Of a DNA stretch of 64,000 nt, positions 1 through 12,055 are shown in pieces; the stretch's first letter is position 1; every line of letters starts with the position of its first letter. The stretch covers positions 11,552,447 to 11,616,446 of the forward strand of contig OY741280.1 in the NCBI GenBank assembly GCA_963514095.1, in the 5' to 3' direction. Below the pieces are notes generated by a model. That model saw nothing but the letters and a program-made list of their open reading frames with translations, ran no database searches and was not told where the DNA came from. Source of the stretch: Eutrigla gurnardus. Its lineage: Eukaryota > Chordata > Actinopteri > Perciformes > Triglidae. The position numbers and the translations under genes are program-made.

Positions 1-471
1 CGCCGCTGAATGACGCTCGTATCATTAGGCAGCCTCGTCGTCCCGAGATTGCGGTAACCATTAAAACGTCCAATAAAAAGAAAGGAGAGTGTGCCTTGCG
101 GGGTGCCCGGGTGATGCAGTGCCTTATAATGCCGGGTTACATAGGCTATAAAACAGGATGGACCGAGATGCTATACGGACATTAACGCCCTGTTGTCTAC
201 AAATAGCTCTAGATTACAATTGACTTTTGCTCGATGAAAACAACGCTCGCCGACGGCGACGCTGCACATTTACAAAGCAGAACAGAACCAGCGTTTCTCC
301 TTGGACGCGCAATTGTGTGGCGCGCGCTGCGGGGCGAAGCGCGCGCCACACACACACACGTGCACACACGCAGACACGCGCACACACAAGCCATATACAA
401 GTGTTTTAAACACGCCTGAGCCACCCAGCAGCAGCGGCAGCTTAGTGAAATGCTTTAGTCTGTGTGTTTAC
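1..471 (-). other. gabbr2 intron 1 (start of)
   Basis: Sequence downstream of the exon 1 donor on the minus strand. It holds a GC-rich stretch around 300-345, a short (CA) run at about 344-390, and no second exon. ORFs over it are low-complexity products of these repeats. GABBR2 introns are known to be long, so finding no further exon here is expected. Confidence 0.6.
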
Positions 472-786
472 CTCGGTGTCATAGATTTTGGTGATGAGTG
501 AGAACGAGTACTTCCTGGACTCCCGTATGTGCTGGATGGCCAGTTGGACGGCGGGCTCGATCCCCTGGCTGATGCCGCTCATTAGGGCCGACTCGTTCAT
601 GGGCATAAGAACCATGATGGGCAAGTTTTCTCCGTCCCTGGCGAACCAGCTGTTGTCCTGTCCGTGTTTGGTGCGGTCGTTGCAAACCTTGGCCAGGCCG
701 GGGTGGAACAACAAAACTGATAGGAGCAGGCATCCCGTCGGGAGGAACATCTCCCAGCCGCTGCAGTCCCTCCGGGCTGGAGCCAT
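472..786 (-). CDS. gabbr2: GABA-B receptor subunit 2, first coding exon (partial gene)
   Basis: This exon encodes the start of a class C GPCR. GABBR2 couples the GABA-B heterodimer to Gi/o at synaptic membranes. The start ATG is at 786-784, inside a longer open frame; I chose it because it is followed at once by a signal-peptide-like stretch (about residues 12-32, Leu-rich, ending HPGLA). From about residue 50 the sequence reads as the first strand and helix of the Venus-flytrap domain: LMP, then GIEPAVQLAIQHIR, then YDTE, in the spacing known for GABBR2 (LMP..PAVELAIEQIR..YDTE). The exon ends in phase 0 after YDTE at a clean donor (gtaaac at 471-466), where GABBR2 continues with a Cys. It carries 105 codons; all later exons lie left of the window. 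The mature N-terminus (KVCN.. to ARDG) is unlike what I know of mammalian GABBR2, so a teleost paralogue is possible. Confidence 0.8.
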
Positions 787-1600
787 GCTACCGTGCGATG
801 TGACCAAATGAGATCCCCCACCGTAGCCCTCACTGTTTGGGCATCGCAAAATTCGAGCCGGTCCGGGATGCTCAGACACCCGCCCGTCAAGGAAATCGTA
901 TTTCAAAACCCCGCAGCAGCCGCTGCAGTGGGCAAACTCGCTGTATGGATTATTACTGCAAACTGAAAGAAAAAAATATATATTTCTACTCTATAACAGT
1001 GCCTCTGTAAGAATATTCCAAGGGCGCAGAGACTCGCGTTGCAGAGGGAGCGCTATCGCATCTCGGTGTCCGTCATCCAAACGATCTCCTGTCAAAACCA
1101 GCCTCCCCTTACACCGTTAATTTGAAGCACTTATCTCAGAAGCACAAGAATGTTCCGAAGGATGCCCCGAACCGGGAGAAGAACCCCCGCCGTAAGTGTA
1201 GACAGGAATCAATCACTCTCGTTGACAGTGGCTGCGGATACAAAAATCACCTCCGAAGTAAATTCCAAGCCAAGAGCTGGCTGTGGGCATGCCTGCCAAA
1301 CGCAGTGCAGAATCAGACAAAATGACGAGACAGCGACGGGATGCGAGAGAGAAAAAAACAACACTATAGCAAAACTGAACTGATGGTGATCGCTTGACCG
1401 CAGAGGTCCGAGGGGGAGATGTCGAGAGAGTCCGCCTTGACAGCCAGTGGGACTGGGATGCTCATCTCCGATGGTGCGTCAGAGAAGCGCTGCTGCTGCT
1501 GTCCGTGCGCGCAAGAGGGAGCACAGAATGTGGAGGAGGAGAGGAAGCGAGGGAGGGGAGGAGGGGAGGGGGAGAGATACAACAGCCTGGCTGCATAGGC
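787..1600 (-). promoter_or_regulatory. probable gabbr2 5' UTR and promoter region
   Basis: This lies directly upstream of the gabbr2 start on the minus strand. The frame stays open to 906, but the extra residues look like translated UTR rather than a signal peptide. The region is richer in GC and CpG up to about 1100, and again at 1385-1600 where a purine-rich stretch occurs. I see no TATA box at a convincing distance, and the transcription start cannot be placed from sequence alone. Confidence 0.4.
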
Positions 1601-4584
1601 TTTATGCAGAGCAGACTCATCAGCGGCTTGACAGCCAAGGGTGATTTACTGGGCTTTTATGTTATGGGAGGCAGACGACGTTTCAGACATGCATGGAGCA
1701 GGCTAGTTAAATGTATAGGGCTGTATACACGTGTACAGCCCTGTTATGCTGCACGTCATACAACCGAGGGAACACACTTCTTAGAGGTATATTTTTAGTG
1801 ACTCATAAATGCATCTCGGTAAGATCCCACGGGCAGTTGTGCTTTGATTCGATGTAGCAGTGTACCTGCTGTAGCCTGCCGAACGCTCTTTCAGCATGAT
1901 GAGATATAATCAGCGTGTGGATGAAAATAGAATTCCCACTGTAGGATCAATAAAGAATATCTATTATATAGAAAGAAAGAGATTGGGAGTTGCTTGTGCT
2001 TTCATTTGGTTTCATAAGTGCTAAACAAGCAACAAAATTGCCAAAACTTAGATTGTGAAGCGACTAAAAGTGACCCAATCTGGACATTGAAGCTGGAAAA
2101 GGCTGCATATTAATGACTATTATAGGCTAAGTGATGACATGTTTGGGAAATGCTGGAGTCAGCTGAATTTCAGGACCACGGACAGCGACCTGCCAATGAC
2201 TGGAAGCATCTGCGTTGTCCATGGTGCTGCACACGGCAGCGACACTTGCCATAAAGCTGAACTTGTCTCCTGTTGACATGTTTATATTAGTACATTACCT
2301 GTGCTTCCCCAAGGCGTGGTATACACATTTTTTATTCTCATATCTGTGTACAAGGATTACCTTCTCCCACGGCCCAGAGGAGCAAAAAAAAACAGATTAT
2401 TGCAATAGTTTGCAACACAATTCATGGTATTGTTAAACAAGCGTGGGAAGCGAGCATAATATGATGCCAGGGGGTAACTGTTCACCACATGTGGGAAAAT
2501 ATGAAAGCCTTTCAAGTCATCAGCTGCAACTGTATTTTAAAAAAAACATACAGTTTGACCTACGCAATTATATCACATGCACAATTACAATCAGCGTCAA
2601 GGGGGTTCGTTTGAAAAGTGCCTGAATGAAAGCACAAATGGACGTGTAATGTTTGTTTGTTCAACCCAATTCAAGATGAGGATGAATACGATGCAGGATA
2701 TAAAGATGGCTTTATACGATCACCCCGTGGATACAGGTGACAATCCACATCGCCTACGCCATATATTAACAGATGTAGTTTAAAGCATAAACTGGTTGAT
2801 ATGGCAGAGATTACCTTTCTGACTTCTTAAAACACAGGTCATTCATCACAAGGCCAAGTAGCAACACACACAAACCAACGGGGTATAGCCCAAGAATCTT
2901 TCTGGAATATCTGGGTTTCTCTCTCCGTCTCTCTGACAAGCAAATCCTTTAAATGAAAGCTTTTCCCATATCAGACATCTTAACTTGAGCCATGTTTTAA
3001 TCTGTGATGTCAGAAACCCCTGCTTCCTACTTTATGTTACATAAATAACTGGCTGAAGAAAGCAGGCAAGAAATGTTTGCTGCAATCAAAGTGCAAGTGC
3101 AGAGAGCATCTAATTTTAGTAAAGTTCAAAAAAGTAAAAAAAAGTGAAGCAGATCCAGGGACATATAGCTGTACACTTTGCACTTTGTATTCATCCACAC
3201 AATAAATTCATCACTCAGCTCTATTTCCTCTCTCCTCTCACGAGGCATCCCTTTCTCTCCTATTTCAGAATTGTCCAGATGAAGAAGTAGGTCAAGTTGT
3301 CGTCCCATCTGTTTGCTTCACACAACACAACATCTTTCCCTGCACAAAACAAATCCTCGAACATCCAGACAGCAGCGAATTAACAATCTGTCACTGAGTA
3401 CAAATGGTGTGGAGCGGACACATCATCAAACAGCAAATGCAACTTACTTAAATGCAAGGAAAGGAAACTCTAATTTTTTTAGGCAATGGAGAGCTCTGAA
3501 TATGTGTTTCCTAATAAGGCCATAACATGGCTGGTATCGTAACAGCACCTACAAACATTTCCAGGTAATTCTCTAAATTGACACACTTTGTTTTTTCCGC
3601 CCCAAATGTAGAAATGCTACGTGTCCGGCTAATGATTGTTGCAGATGCCCAAATGAAAATGTCCATTTCATTTCAGATTATGAATCATTCATTAAGCTTT
3701 CAATCACGGCTCTGCAATCTGCCTGTCCCCACTAAACGAGATGTCAAGCCAATACATCACCACTAATTGGAACACTCTTGTGTGGTATGAAGGGCACACA
3801 GTAAAATAATGATGCAGATGTTTCTACTTGAGCAATCAGAGATGTAATTCTATAACATGGCTGTAGATTCAATGACCATGCTCAGTGACGTGACAACTGA
3901 GACAACAGCGTTCAGGTAGTGTGAATATGTTCAATTCTTTTGTCTTGTGTACCAGTGGTCCAATGACCAAGTTTTAAGCAAATGTACTGCCAAACAGCTG
4001 ACACTCAATGCTGACAAATGCATCATCCAATCCCATCCAATCCCATCCACACCAACACAGAGAGAGAGAGAGATAGACAGAGAGACAGAGACAGGGATGG
4101 CTGACATGTCCCTGTTTAATGGAGATTAATGGGTTTGCCTCGGGACATCCCTCACCAAAACCCTGACAATACGCCACAAGATGCTCTATGAATTTTAAAT
4201 GCCAGGTATTCAGAACAGGATAAATGAAAAACGATATTTCCAATGCTCTCATATTTCATAGCCGAGGTGGTTGTGCTCACCGGTGGAAATATCCACGTTC
4301 ATCTTTTGCAACTCGATTACAGAGTGAGCAGATAACTGAACCGTCTGATGGATAATTAATCAGCTTCATGTCACTTTCTTGGAAACTCATTCTGTAACCA
4401 TTCTTTCTTTTTTTTTTTTTTCTTTGCTCCTGTTTTGATAAATATTTCTGGAGTCCGTGGAGGAGGAATGAAAAGGTTAGCCTATTTATCCACCCATTCC
4501 ATCGCAAATTCACTATTTGGCCAAAATGGGACATAATAATGTTCCCTCATCAAGGCTTAGTTTCAGACTGTCCTCCTCGAGAAA

Positions 4585-5083
4585 ACGACCACATAGGTCG
4601 TGTGTCAAGCACCGAATTACGACCATATGTTACGTTTCAAAATAGCGCGCCCTCTAGCCCCCCCCACACGTCGACCTAAACCTACCCCGATTCCACGACA
4701 TCTTCCCCCCACACCCTGCCCACCCCCCCCTAACCCCCCCCCACCCCAACCCCCCCCACCCCCCCCCCCCCCGCGCGCCCCCGCGCGCCCCCCGCGCTAC
4801 CCCCCCCCCGCGCCCCCCCGCGCGCGCCCGCGCGCCCCCCGCGCTGCCCCCCCCCCCGCGCGCCCCCCGTCAATCATCGGCAGAGACCCCCCCCACACGT
4901 CGACCTAAACCTAACCCCCCCCCCGCGCGTGCATCATCGGCAGAGACCGCCTCCACACGTCGACCTAACCCTAACCTTAACCACTACTATCGTTGCGGAA
5001 GAATCTCCGCAATACGCTCCCAGAGGTCGTATTCGAGTGCATGGACCAACGACAACTGTGGTCGTATGAGTTGGAGGGCTTGT
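4585..5083. repeat. C-rich element with imperfect inverted ends
   Basis: The left end (from about 4585, containing ACGACCACAT and later GAATTACGACC) matches the reverse complement of the right end (to about 5083, containing TGTGGTCGT and GGTCGTATTC) at roughly 70 percent over about 50 bases. Between them lies a core of cytosine runs broken by CGCG. The core also has a 60-base tandem repeat: ATCATCGGCAGAGAC followed by CACACGTCGACCTAA occurs at 4874-4908 and again at 4934-4968, and a third partial copy starts near 4664. This looks like a non-autonomous DNA transposon or hairpin repeat. The C runs may also hold base-call errors. Confidence 0.5.
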
Positions 5084-6683
5084 TGCTTAGTTTGATTTGC
5101 TATCACATTCTTCATGCTCGGATATAAAATCTGCAGCATGAAGGCATGACTGTGACTTTCTTAGCACAAAGACACACACAAAGTAAAAGCTAGAATAGGC
5201 TTATTTATCCCAGATCAACACTTCATTTCAGTTATCTCACACATGACTGATCTCAAAAATCCAGCCAAAGGACATCGTACTCTATCTTGAAATTTAGCAG
5301 ACAAGTAACTCTACTACAGCAGGGGAACATTCCATTAAGAATCTCTGAGATGCTCCTTTCCCTTGTTCTCGACACGCTTGCCCTGCCAGTTACAGGGGCA
5401 GCTATTTGAATAATTGGTTTCAGAATCTGGAGTCACAGTCTTGCGAATTTCATGCATACCAACAAGTTGAAGAGCGATTCTTCAACAGAGCGTGTTCCAC
5501 ACATGGCGGTGGAGAATGCATGTTTTATGAGCTTGGAAACTCTGCCAACTAGGACATTCTCATTGTAATAAGGGAGAGGAATGCCTCAGAGAGGCCTCTG
5601 CTGGGGTGATTGACACTGAAACTTGCAAATTAGAATTTTTAAAGGTTTTTTTTAACAGTTTTGCTATCATTAAATCTGGCCTCCATGTCATCCATTCAAT
5701 TCATTAAGGATTTACACCGTTTTCTGACTCTCTGTTCATTGTGGAACCATAGAAGTTTTCTTAAAGAATTCATACTAACATGCGGTGAGCAACTAATATA
5801 CAAATGTTAATTTTAAGGGTGAAATTAAGTGAAAACTGTGTGTGTGCAACATGAATGTGTAGGACTTGTGTTGTTCCTCTTTGTAGCAGCGATAAAACTA
5901 ACACGCTCATGTTATGTTATGTTACTACTCAAAAGTTTTATAGTCCCCTTTACAACAACACAAATAACAGCTCCAAGGGAAATACAGTTAGCCTATGATA
6001 ATATGGGTCTAGCTAATGTTTACAGTTGTGGCCAACTTAACAGCAATAAACATTGCTTGGCTCAAACAAACAACAATAACTATTTACTATCAGGCATAAC
6101 GTTACTGAGTAATGTACTACAACTTATCAGCCCAACCAAACAGCTATTACAGTACAGCTACTATGTTGCTGATAATGTTTGTGTCTCATTAGAAAACAAC
6201 AATTAAAACAACAACAAAAACAACAGGTTGTTTGACAACACTCACCTTTAGCAGATACGTGCGGACTGTTGAGGGACTCTTCCGACCATCTGGACCGAAG
6301 GTTATTCCGTGGACTGTCCGTGACGTTTTCGAACGACGACCTTCACCGGAAGTGACAATACTATCGGCGGGCCTCACGAGCCTCGCGGCCCAACAACGGC
6401 TAGATTCGCGGCTAATTGCTGCAACGTACTCGTTAGCATGCTAAAGCCAAGCGGAGCGGAGAGGGAAGAGGGCTGAACTAAACGTTACGGTTGGTTTAAG
6501 AAACACAGTGGGAACTTGCGGAAACAAGTAACATTGTCCTTGTTAAATTTGTTTTCTCCACATTCAGGCTGGATAAAGGAGTCTCCGCGTGTTTAAAATA
6601 GCAGTAGGTGTTGCCCAAGGACCTACAGGGGTTGTCTTTTTAAAAGACTTTTACTTTGAAAGACAGGTGAAAGTAGAAACGCA

Positions 6684-6776
6684 CCTGGTCGAGCGAGATT
6701 CGAACTCGCGCCGCAGCACAAACTAATGATGCATATGAGATGCTTTCTACCCGGTCAGCTACCAACATGCCCAAGA
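6684..6776 (-). repeat. tRNA-like remnant (tRNA pseudogene or SINE head)
   Basis: Read on the minus strand, it has a perfect T-arm: GCGAG, loop TTCGAAT, CTCGC, i.e. an RNA polymerase III B box. An A-box-like GTAGCTGACCGGGTAGA lies upstream. The spacing between the D- and T-arms is longer than in an ordinary tRNA, and the acceptor ends do not pair well, so it is unlikely to be a working tRNA. A tRNA-derived SINE head or decayed tRNA copy fits best. Confidence 0.45.
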
Positions 6777-8285
6777 CTGTTAGTTATCTCTAAATAGAAA
6801 CTACAAGATTCTTGTCTGTTTCTTGAACATAATTGTTATTGTAAAGATGCAAAAGACAGACAGACATCAACCGGCCAATGAAATGACAGCACCTCAGTAG
6901 GGAGTTAGCCTACACAGGAATCCCAGACCCACTGTGTTTTTGTCCGAGGGGACAGAAAAATGCTCAGTGTGTGTTTCCGATTTAAAAGAAGGCCTCTGCT
7001 GTGCACCCCGGAGAGATAATCTTGAATGGGCATGCTACGTTTGTCCAGGTCAGAAGAGGTTATCGCGTAGCCTTTCTCATTCCATTCTGAAATTGAATCA
7101 AGAATATGAGAGGAGACCGCGTAAACTAGGCCACTGCCTTCAAAAGAGCTTTGGCTGCGGCTGTGCTGTGGGAGGACACTATTTTGATTACTGTCAAGTC
7201 TTAGTAATCGCAAGAACTATGCCTTACATAATCACACTTACAATGAACGTTTCCAACGTGCAGCAACAGCATAGCTGCTCCGTGGCACGGCTCATCATTT
7301 CAGCGGCAACTCCACAAGTCACATGTGTGTTGCAAATGTGGATGCATACGTAGAGGAATCAATCTTTTCCTTTCTTTATAACAAATAAAATATTGATCTG
7401 TAAGAAAACATTGACGATTTTTGTCTTTTTTTAAAAGAAAAGCCTTCCTTTGTGATTTATGCATGTTAAAATGCCCCCATAAACCACAGGGAACTGATCC
7501 CTCTGATGCATACTCAGTTTAAACTCCGCCTACTCTTACTATCACACAATTTGAGTCGAATTAATGATAGACTGTTGTGTTATCGTTTTGCAAGATTGAT
7601 TAATCACCCTTGACATGAAGAATTATACGCATGCATAACGTGAGACTGGAAATCATTTTTAGATGATGCGGATTCTTAATCTGGGCTCTACATCGCTTTC
7701 AGACACGCTTAGAGGTTGGACAGACACACTGGAGCAAGTCTATGGAAGACGGTGCAACCTCAGGTTTCGAGAGGTTCAGTCTAAAGTCGGAAGTGACAAT
7801 ATGTCAATGTGTCGTCTCTGTGTTAGTGGTCGGATTTCAGATCGTCAGCCTCGATAATTAGGGCCCGGGGTGGCAAAAGAGCAGGGTAAACGAGCTAGTG
7901 GAAGAACTGGAGTCACGCTATTGCACATTAGCCCCAAACTATTAATAAAAACTGTCACTCTAATTAGTGGGTATGAGGAGATACGTACACACCAGCACCA
8001 GTATATTGCCTCACACACACACACACACACATGCTACGCTACACACGAACATCACATACAAACATGGCAAAATTTCGTTCAAACCATCGCTCAAAAACGA
8101 TGATACACATTCAGGAGGAAGAAGATAGAGCGAAGGGCAGAGAGAGCTCAAACGGGTTCAAGGGGGGAAATGAGTGGTAATTAGATGAAGAGATGAAGAA
8201 TGAGTCGCGCAAAAAAAAGGGCCGCAGAAGAAGAATCCCCAGGCATCGCCGTGGGCAGAGTTAATGACGGACGTTGATGCATGAC

Positions 8286-8310
8286 CACGTGCCGTCCCGC
8301 GGCGCACGTG
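8286..8310. promoter_or_regulatory. paired CACGTG E-boxes in a GC-rich patch
   Basis: Two CACGTG motifs lie at 8286-8291 and 8305-8310, 19 bases apart, in a GC-rich patch within AT-rich intergenic DNA. CACGTG is the canonical site for bHLH factors of the MYC/USF/CLOCK type. Function is inference; the motif is short enough to arise by chance. Confidence 0.2.
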
Positions 8311-8889
8311 CTCCTAGATGGAGGGACTTGACGGGAGCTTTTTTTTTCTGAGACCTCCCACCTCAGCTCACCCCACCAGCATTAATTATACACAACCCCT
8401 TTCCATCCACCGGGACAAAGAGGTGTGGGCTCTTAAGACGGTAAAAGCCACCGGATGATTTATACATGTGAGCAGATCAGCGTGGCTCTCCGTGGGAAAA
8501 GATGTCTCCACGAGGTGAATGAGGAGCTCTCGGTGAGATACTTACTATTTCTATCCACCGGTGATTGGGCTAATGGACACGGGAGATGCCCAGCCTCTCT
8601 GAGCTCTAACGCGCGTATTGATCAGCGATTGCTGATGGTCTCATCGCAGTGGCACAGCAATGCAACTGAGCATTTGATTCACAGTTCTTCTCATATTCAC
8701 AAGTTTGTCTCAGGTCCTTAAAATGGACAAGATATAACCGTAAGTGCTAACACGCTCAGGCTACAAAATACATGTAAAATGTATGGATTGTCATAGCCTC
8801 TCATTCATGCATGGGAAATGATAAAAATGCATACAGACATACACACATGCATGCACATACAAATAAGGTCCATGGGTCTGCATACTAAA

Positions 8890-8934
8890 ACACACACACA
8901 CACACACACACACAGACACACACACCGTTGACTG
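8890..8934. repeat. (CA)n microsatellite
   Basis: A CA repeat of about 45 bases with one GA interruption. Confidence 0.9.
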
Positions 8935-9381
8935 TGATTGAAAATGACAAGCAAGCGCGCAGAGATAAACACAGTAAATCCACACTCAGCAGCCCTGTAT
9001 TGTAGTGCAGTCTCAACCATGTCATTAAAACCATGAAATGAAAATTTCTAATATCAATTATAATTACAAAGCCACATTCACACCAATATTTGAACCAACC
9101 CCCCCAATAACAATCATATTCACACAAGCCAGAATGCTATGTTCAGTTTTATAATAGACTGACTGCTGCCTGAGTACATTATTCACAGCAGTAAGGGGAC
9201 ATGCAAAAATATTTTTGCAGGCAGATCGCTTAACAAATGAAAGCCATGAAAGATAGATGAGGAAGTCAGCGCTTTATTCATATTTGATAGCCGGGTTTAA
9301 GATGCATTACCCAACAGCGCAACAAGCCACAAGCTGACAGTCACAGAAATAATGAGCTTGAAGGAGCATCTGCGACGGCAG

Positions 9382-9383
<2 letters not shown>

Positions 9384-9442
<59 letters not shown>
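9384..9442. repeat. (GT)n microsatellite
   Basis: An uninterrupted GT repeat of about 59 bases followed by a short GA run. Confidence 0.95.
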
Positions 9443-9448
<6 letters not shown>

Positions 9449-10289
9449 TAGATTATGCTGGACAGTGGCTTTAGAAATGCTGTTACAGTGTGACGGGCGG
9501 ACAGCTGTTGTCTCTTCTGCCTTATCTTTTCATGCGCTGTAGACGAGAAAGAGGTTCAACATTACAGACAAGTGACTCATATGACGCACACACTCAAGTA
9601 CACACATCTTGACCGGTGTGCGTATAAATGCTTCGAAGTACTCTCAGGTCACCACATTACCTCGTAAACAAACTACTGTACATTTCCTGAAAGCGGGAAC
9701 ATTACCTTTCCCGTACAAGCGCACACAGGTTTCCGTTTTGTGTGTGTGTGTGCTCCCAGGTGCCCATTGCGCCCCCCCACACCCAGCCATAGTCTGATGT
9801 GGCTGGATCGATAAGCAGGCAGGCAGACTCTCTTCATTAGGAGTCCCTGGGGCCAGGCCACCTGCCACTCATTCACCGGCTCCTCTCTGGCAGGAGCCTC
9901 ATCGTTTGCCTCTGGCTGCCTCCACTCAGTAAATGTTTGTCTCCGTGTCTCCCCTCGCATCTTTTGTGTGTTTGCTTCATGACATATATCGGTAGAGGGG
10001 GGAAAAGATAAACGTCGTACTGTACCTGCCACGCTGCTGACACCCATCAACGCTGTGATTCTGGCATCCGGTGATCTGCAGGTGACCCGTGAGATAGATA
10101 TGATGAAGCAGTCTGAAAAGTGCCATAACAGTATCAAGCAGAGAATATAGAAACAATGATGAAAGTAGAAGAGAAGAAAGAAATACAGTAAAAAAGTGAG
10201 ACATCTCTAGGAAAGGAGAATTGATTGTAAAAGCATCCACAGGTGGTGAGCAGCTAAATGTATTATAAGGGAAATACTTTTACATTAAC

Positions 10290-10343
10290 ATTTACATTTA
10301 GGGCATTTAGCACATGCTTTTATCCAAAGCGACTTACAATAAG
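10290..10343. repeat. teleost interspersed repeat fragment
   Basis: The core reads ACATTTAGGGCATTTAGCA, then TTTTATCCAAAGCGACTTAC, a consensus that recurs in many teleost genomes. I recognise the repeat but cannot assign its family with certainty. It lies about 180 bases before the ATTTA tract, so both may belong to one inserted element. Confidence 0.65.
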
Positions 10344-10523
10344 GACATCTGTTGGGAAGAAGGTGCAACAGTATATCTCTATCAGTCAGTAAGGATTTCA
10401 CATGACAAGTTTCAAGTTCAAGTTAACCCGTAGCTGGTAGCCTATACAACAGAGATAAGTGGAAATATACAAAGTGCAAAACACTAAAGTGAGTGCCAGT
10501 AAATACAAACAAGAAATGAGTAC

Positions 10524-10655
10524 ATTTATTTATATTTTATTTATTTATTTATATATTTATTTATTTATTTATTCATAATTTATTTATTTATATTTTATTT
10601 ATTTATATTTTATTTATTTATTTATTTATATTTTATTTATTTATTTATTTATATT

Positions 10656-10690
<35 letters not shown>

Positions 10691-10706
10691 TATTTATTTT
10701 ATTTTT
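10524..10706. repeat. (TTTA)n / TATTTAT low-complexity tract
   Basis: About 180 bases of TTTA units interrupted by TATATTTTATT blocks that themselves recur, giving a higher-order pattern. Confidence 0.95.
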
Positions 10707-11997
10707 TGGAGGGGGAGGGGACTTTTCTAAAATAATAGAAAAGTATTTCTCTGTCACTGACTCAATTCCATTTGCTTTGACAATACAAGTTGCAAAAGAT
10801 GATCATTTTCAAATAAATTAGAGATTCAGGCTACAGATGTTTAACAACAAAAAAGTGGGTTGAAAGTATCATATCATAGTATCTGGTTCAAAATTGGTGA
10901 AATAAATCAATGCAGGTCCAGGATGTGCAGATTGCATCCTCTACGTTTTGAGGCAACGGGTAACACCAAACCTGTAACTAAAAGGGACCACAGACTGCAT
11001 GCAGTATAATGAAGAAATCAGAAATGCTTAAGGATCATCATACATTTTGAGTGGTTAATCAAAGAGCTGCGGCGGGAAGCAGTTTGGAAGTAACCTAGCC
11101 AACCATGCTGGCGCTTTCAGCTTCCCCCCCTTCAACGTGGCACGGAGGTCTAATAGCTGTGGCACTTGAGCTTGATGAAAGCGGGGCCGATGAAAGCGGA
11201 GCTCGGCGGTGAGAGGAGTCGGCCCCGCTCGCTGCCACTCCTCCACATGTCTGCAGGTTCATTACCAGCGAGCGGGGCTCAATGAGCGCCGGGGCCCCAC
11301 ATGCACCATTTCCATACTGCTACCCGCTGAGCATTGCTCACTTGTCACTTCGGGTCACTATTATTTAAAGCACTGTGCATATTTATACAGAGAGCACAGT
11401 GTGCAGTGGCAGTTTTGCCTTCCCGGGGTGAAAAGTGGGCTGACATATGCACATTTCTTTGTGTATCTTTTAGAAGGTGTTCTTATCCAGGGAGTGTTAT
11501 GTTTAGGGTTCTTCCCCCCCCCCCCCCCCCCATTTATTACATCGGTATCGGAAGTGCAAGGGCAGCCGAGTACAATTTGAGTTTCATAACGCAGCGTTAT
11601 GCCACACTATTAATCATGCCTGTAAGACATACCACATTGGATATATGAGGCTGATGCATTTACATGTTTACAGGCGGCACGGCAACCCACCCCCGGTGAC
11701 TTGTGGAGCCGCGCTCCACCGAAGGGCCCCGGAGGCGGGGAGCCTGAATTGACCACCGGGGGTCCGCCCAGCAGGAGGTAAGTGAGGTGAGCAACCACAA
11801 GCAATTAGCGCATCATCCTACAGTGTGAGTCTTCTGCTTCTTGTCTCTCCACTGAGAGATTTCCGAAGCCCTGCGATGTTGAGCCGCATCGATCAGCGCG
11901 CTGGAAAGGTCACTGATTTGGCTCGCTGCCGGAAACTTCCCCGCGCTCTGGCATTCGCTGGAACTCTGCACCCACAATGCTTTGTTGCCCAACCAGG

Positions 11998-11998
<1 letters not shown>

Positions 11999-12054
<56 letters not shown>
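11999..12054. repeat. (TG)n microsatellite
   Basis: An uninterrupted TG repeat of about 56 bases. Confidence 0.95.

Positions 12055-12055
<1 letters not shown>

Noticed and set aside
6189..6377. Minus-strand open frame ending at a good donor (CTAAAG/gtgagt)
   Set aside because: It has no ATG in frame, starting only at a GTG, and no similarity I recognise; a CpG-rich non-coding patch is as likely.
6905..7353. Overlapping ORFs on both strands, the plus one with several Cys
   Set aside because: The Cys spacing fits no zinc-binding pattern that I know, and neither strand has matching splice borders.
9673..10137. 154-codon minus-strand ORF
   Set aside because: No domain, no signal of splicing, and it crosses a GT repeat.
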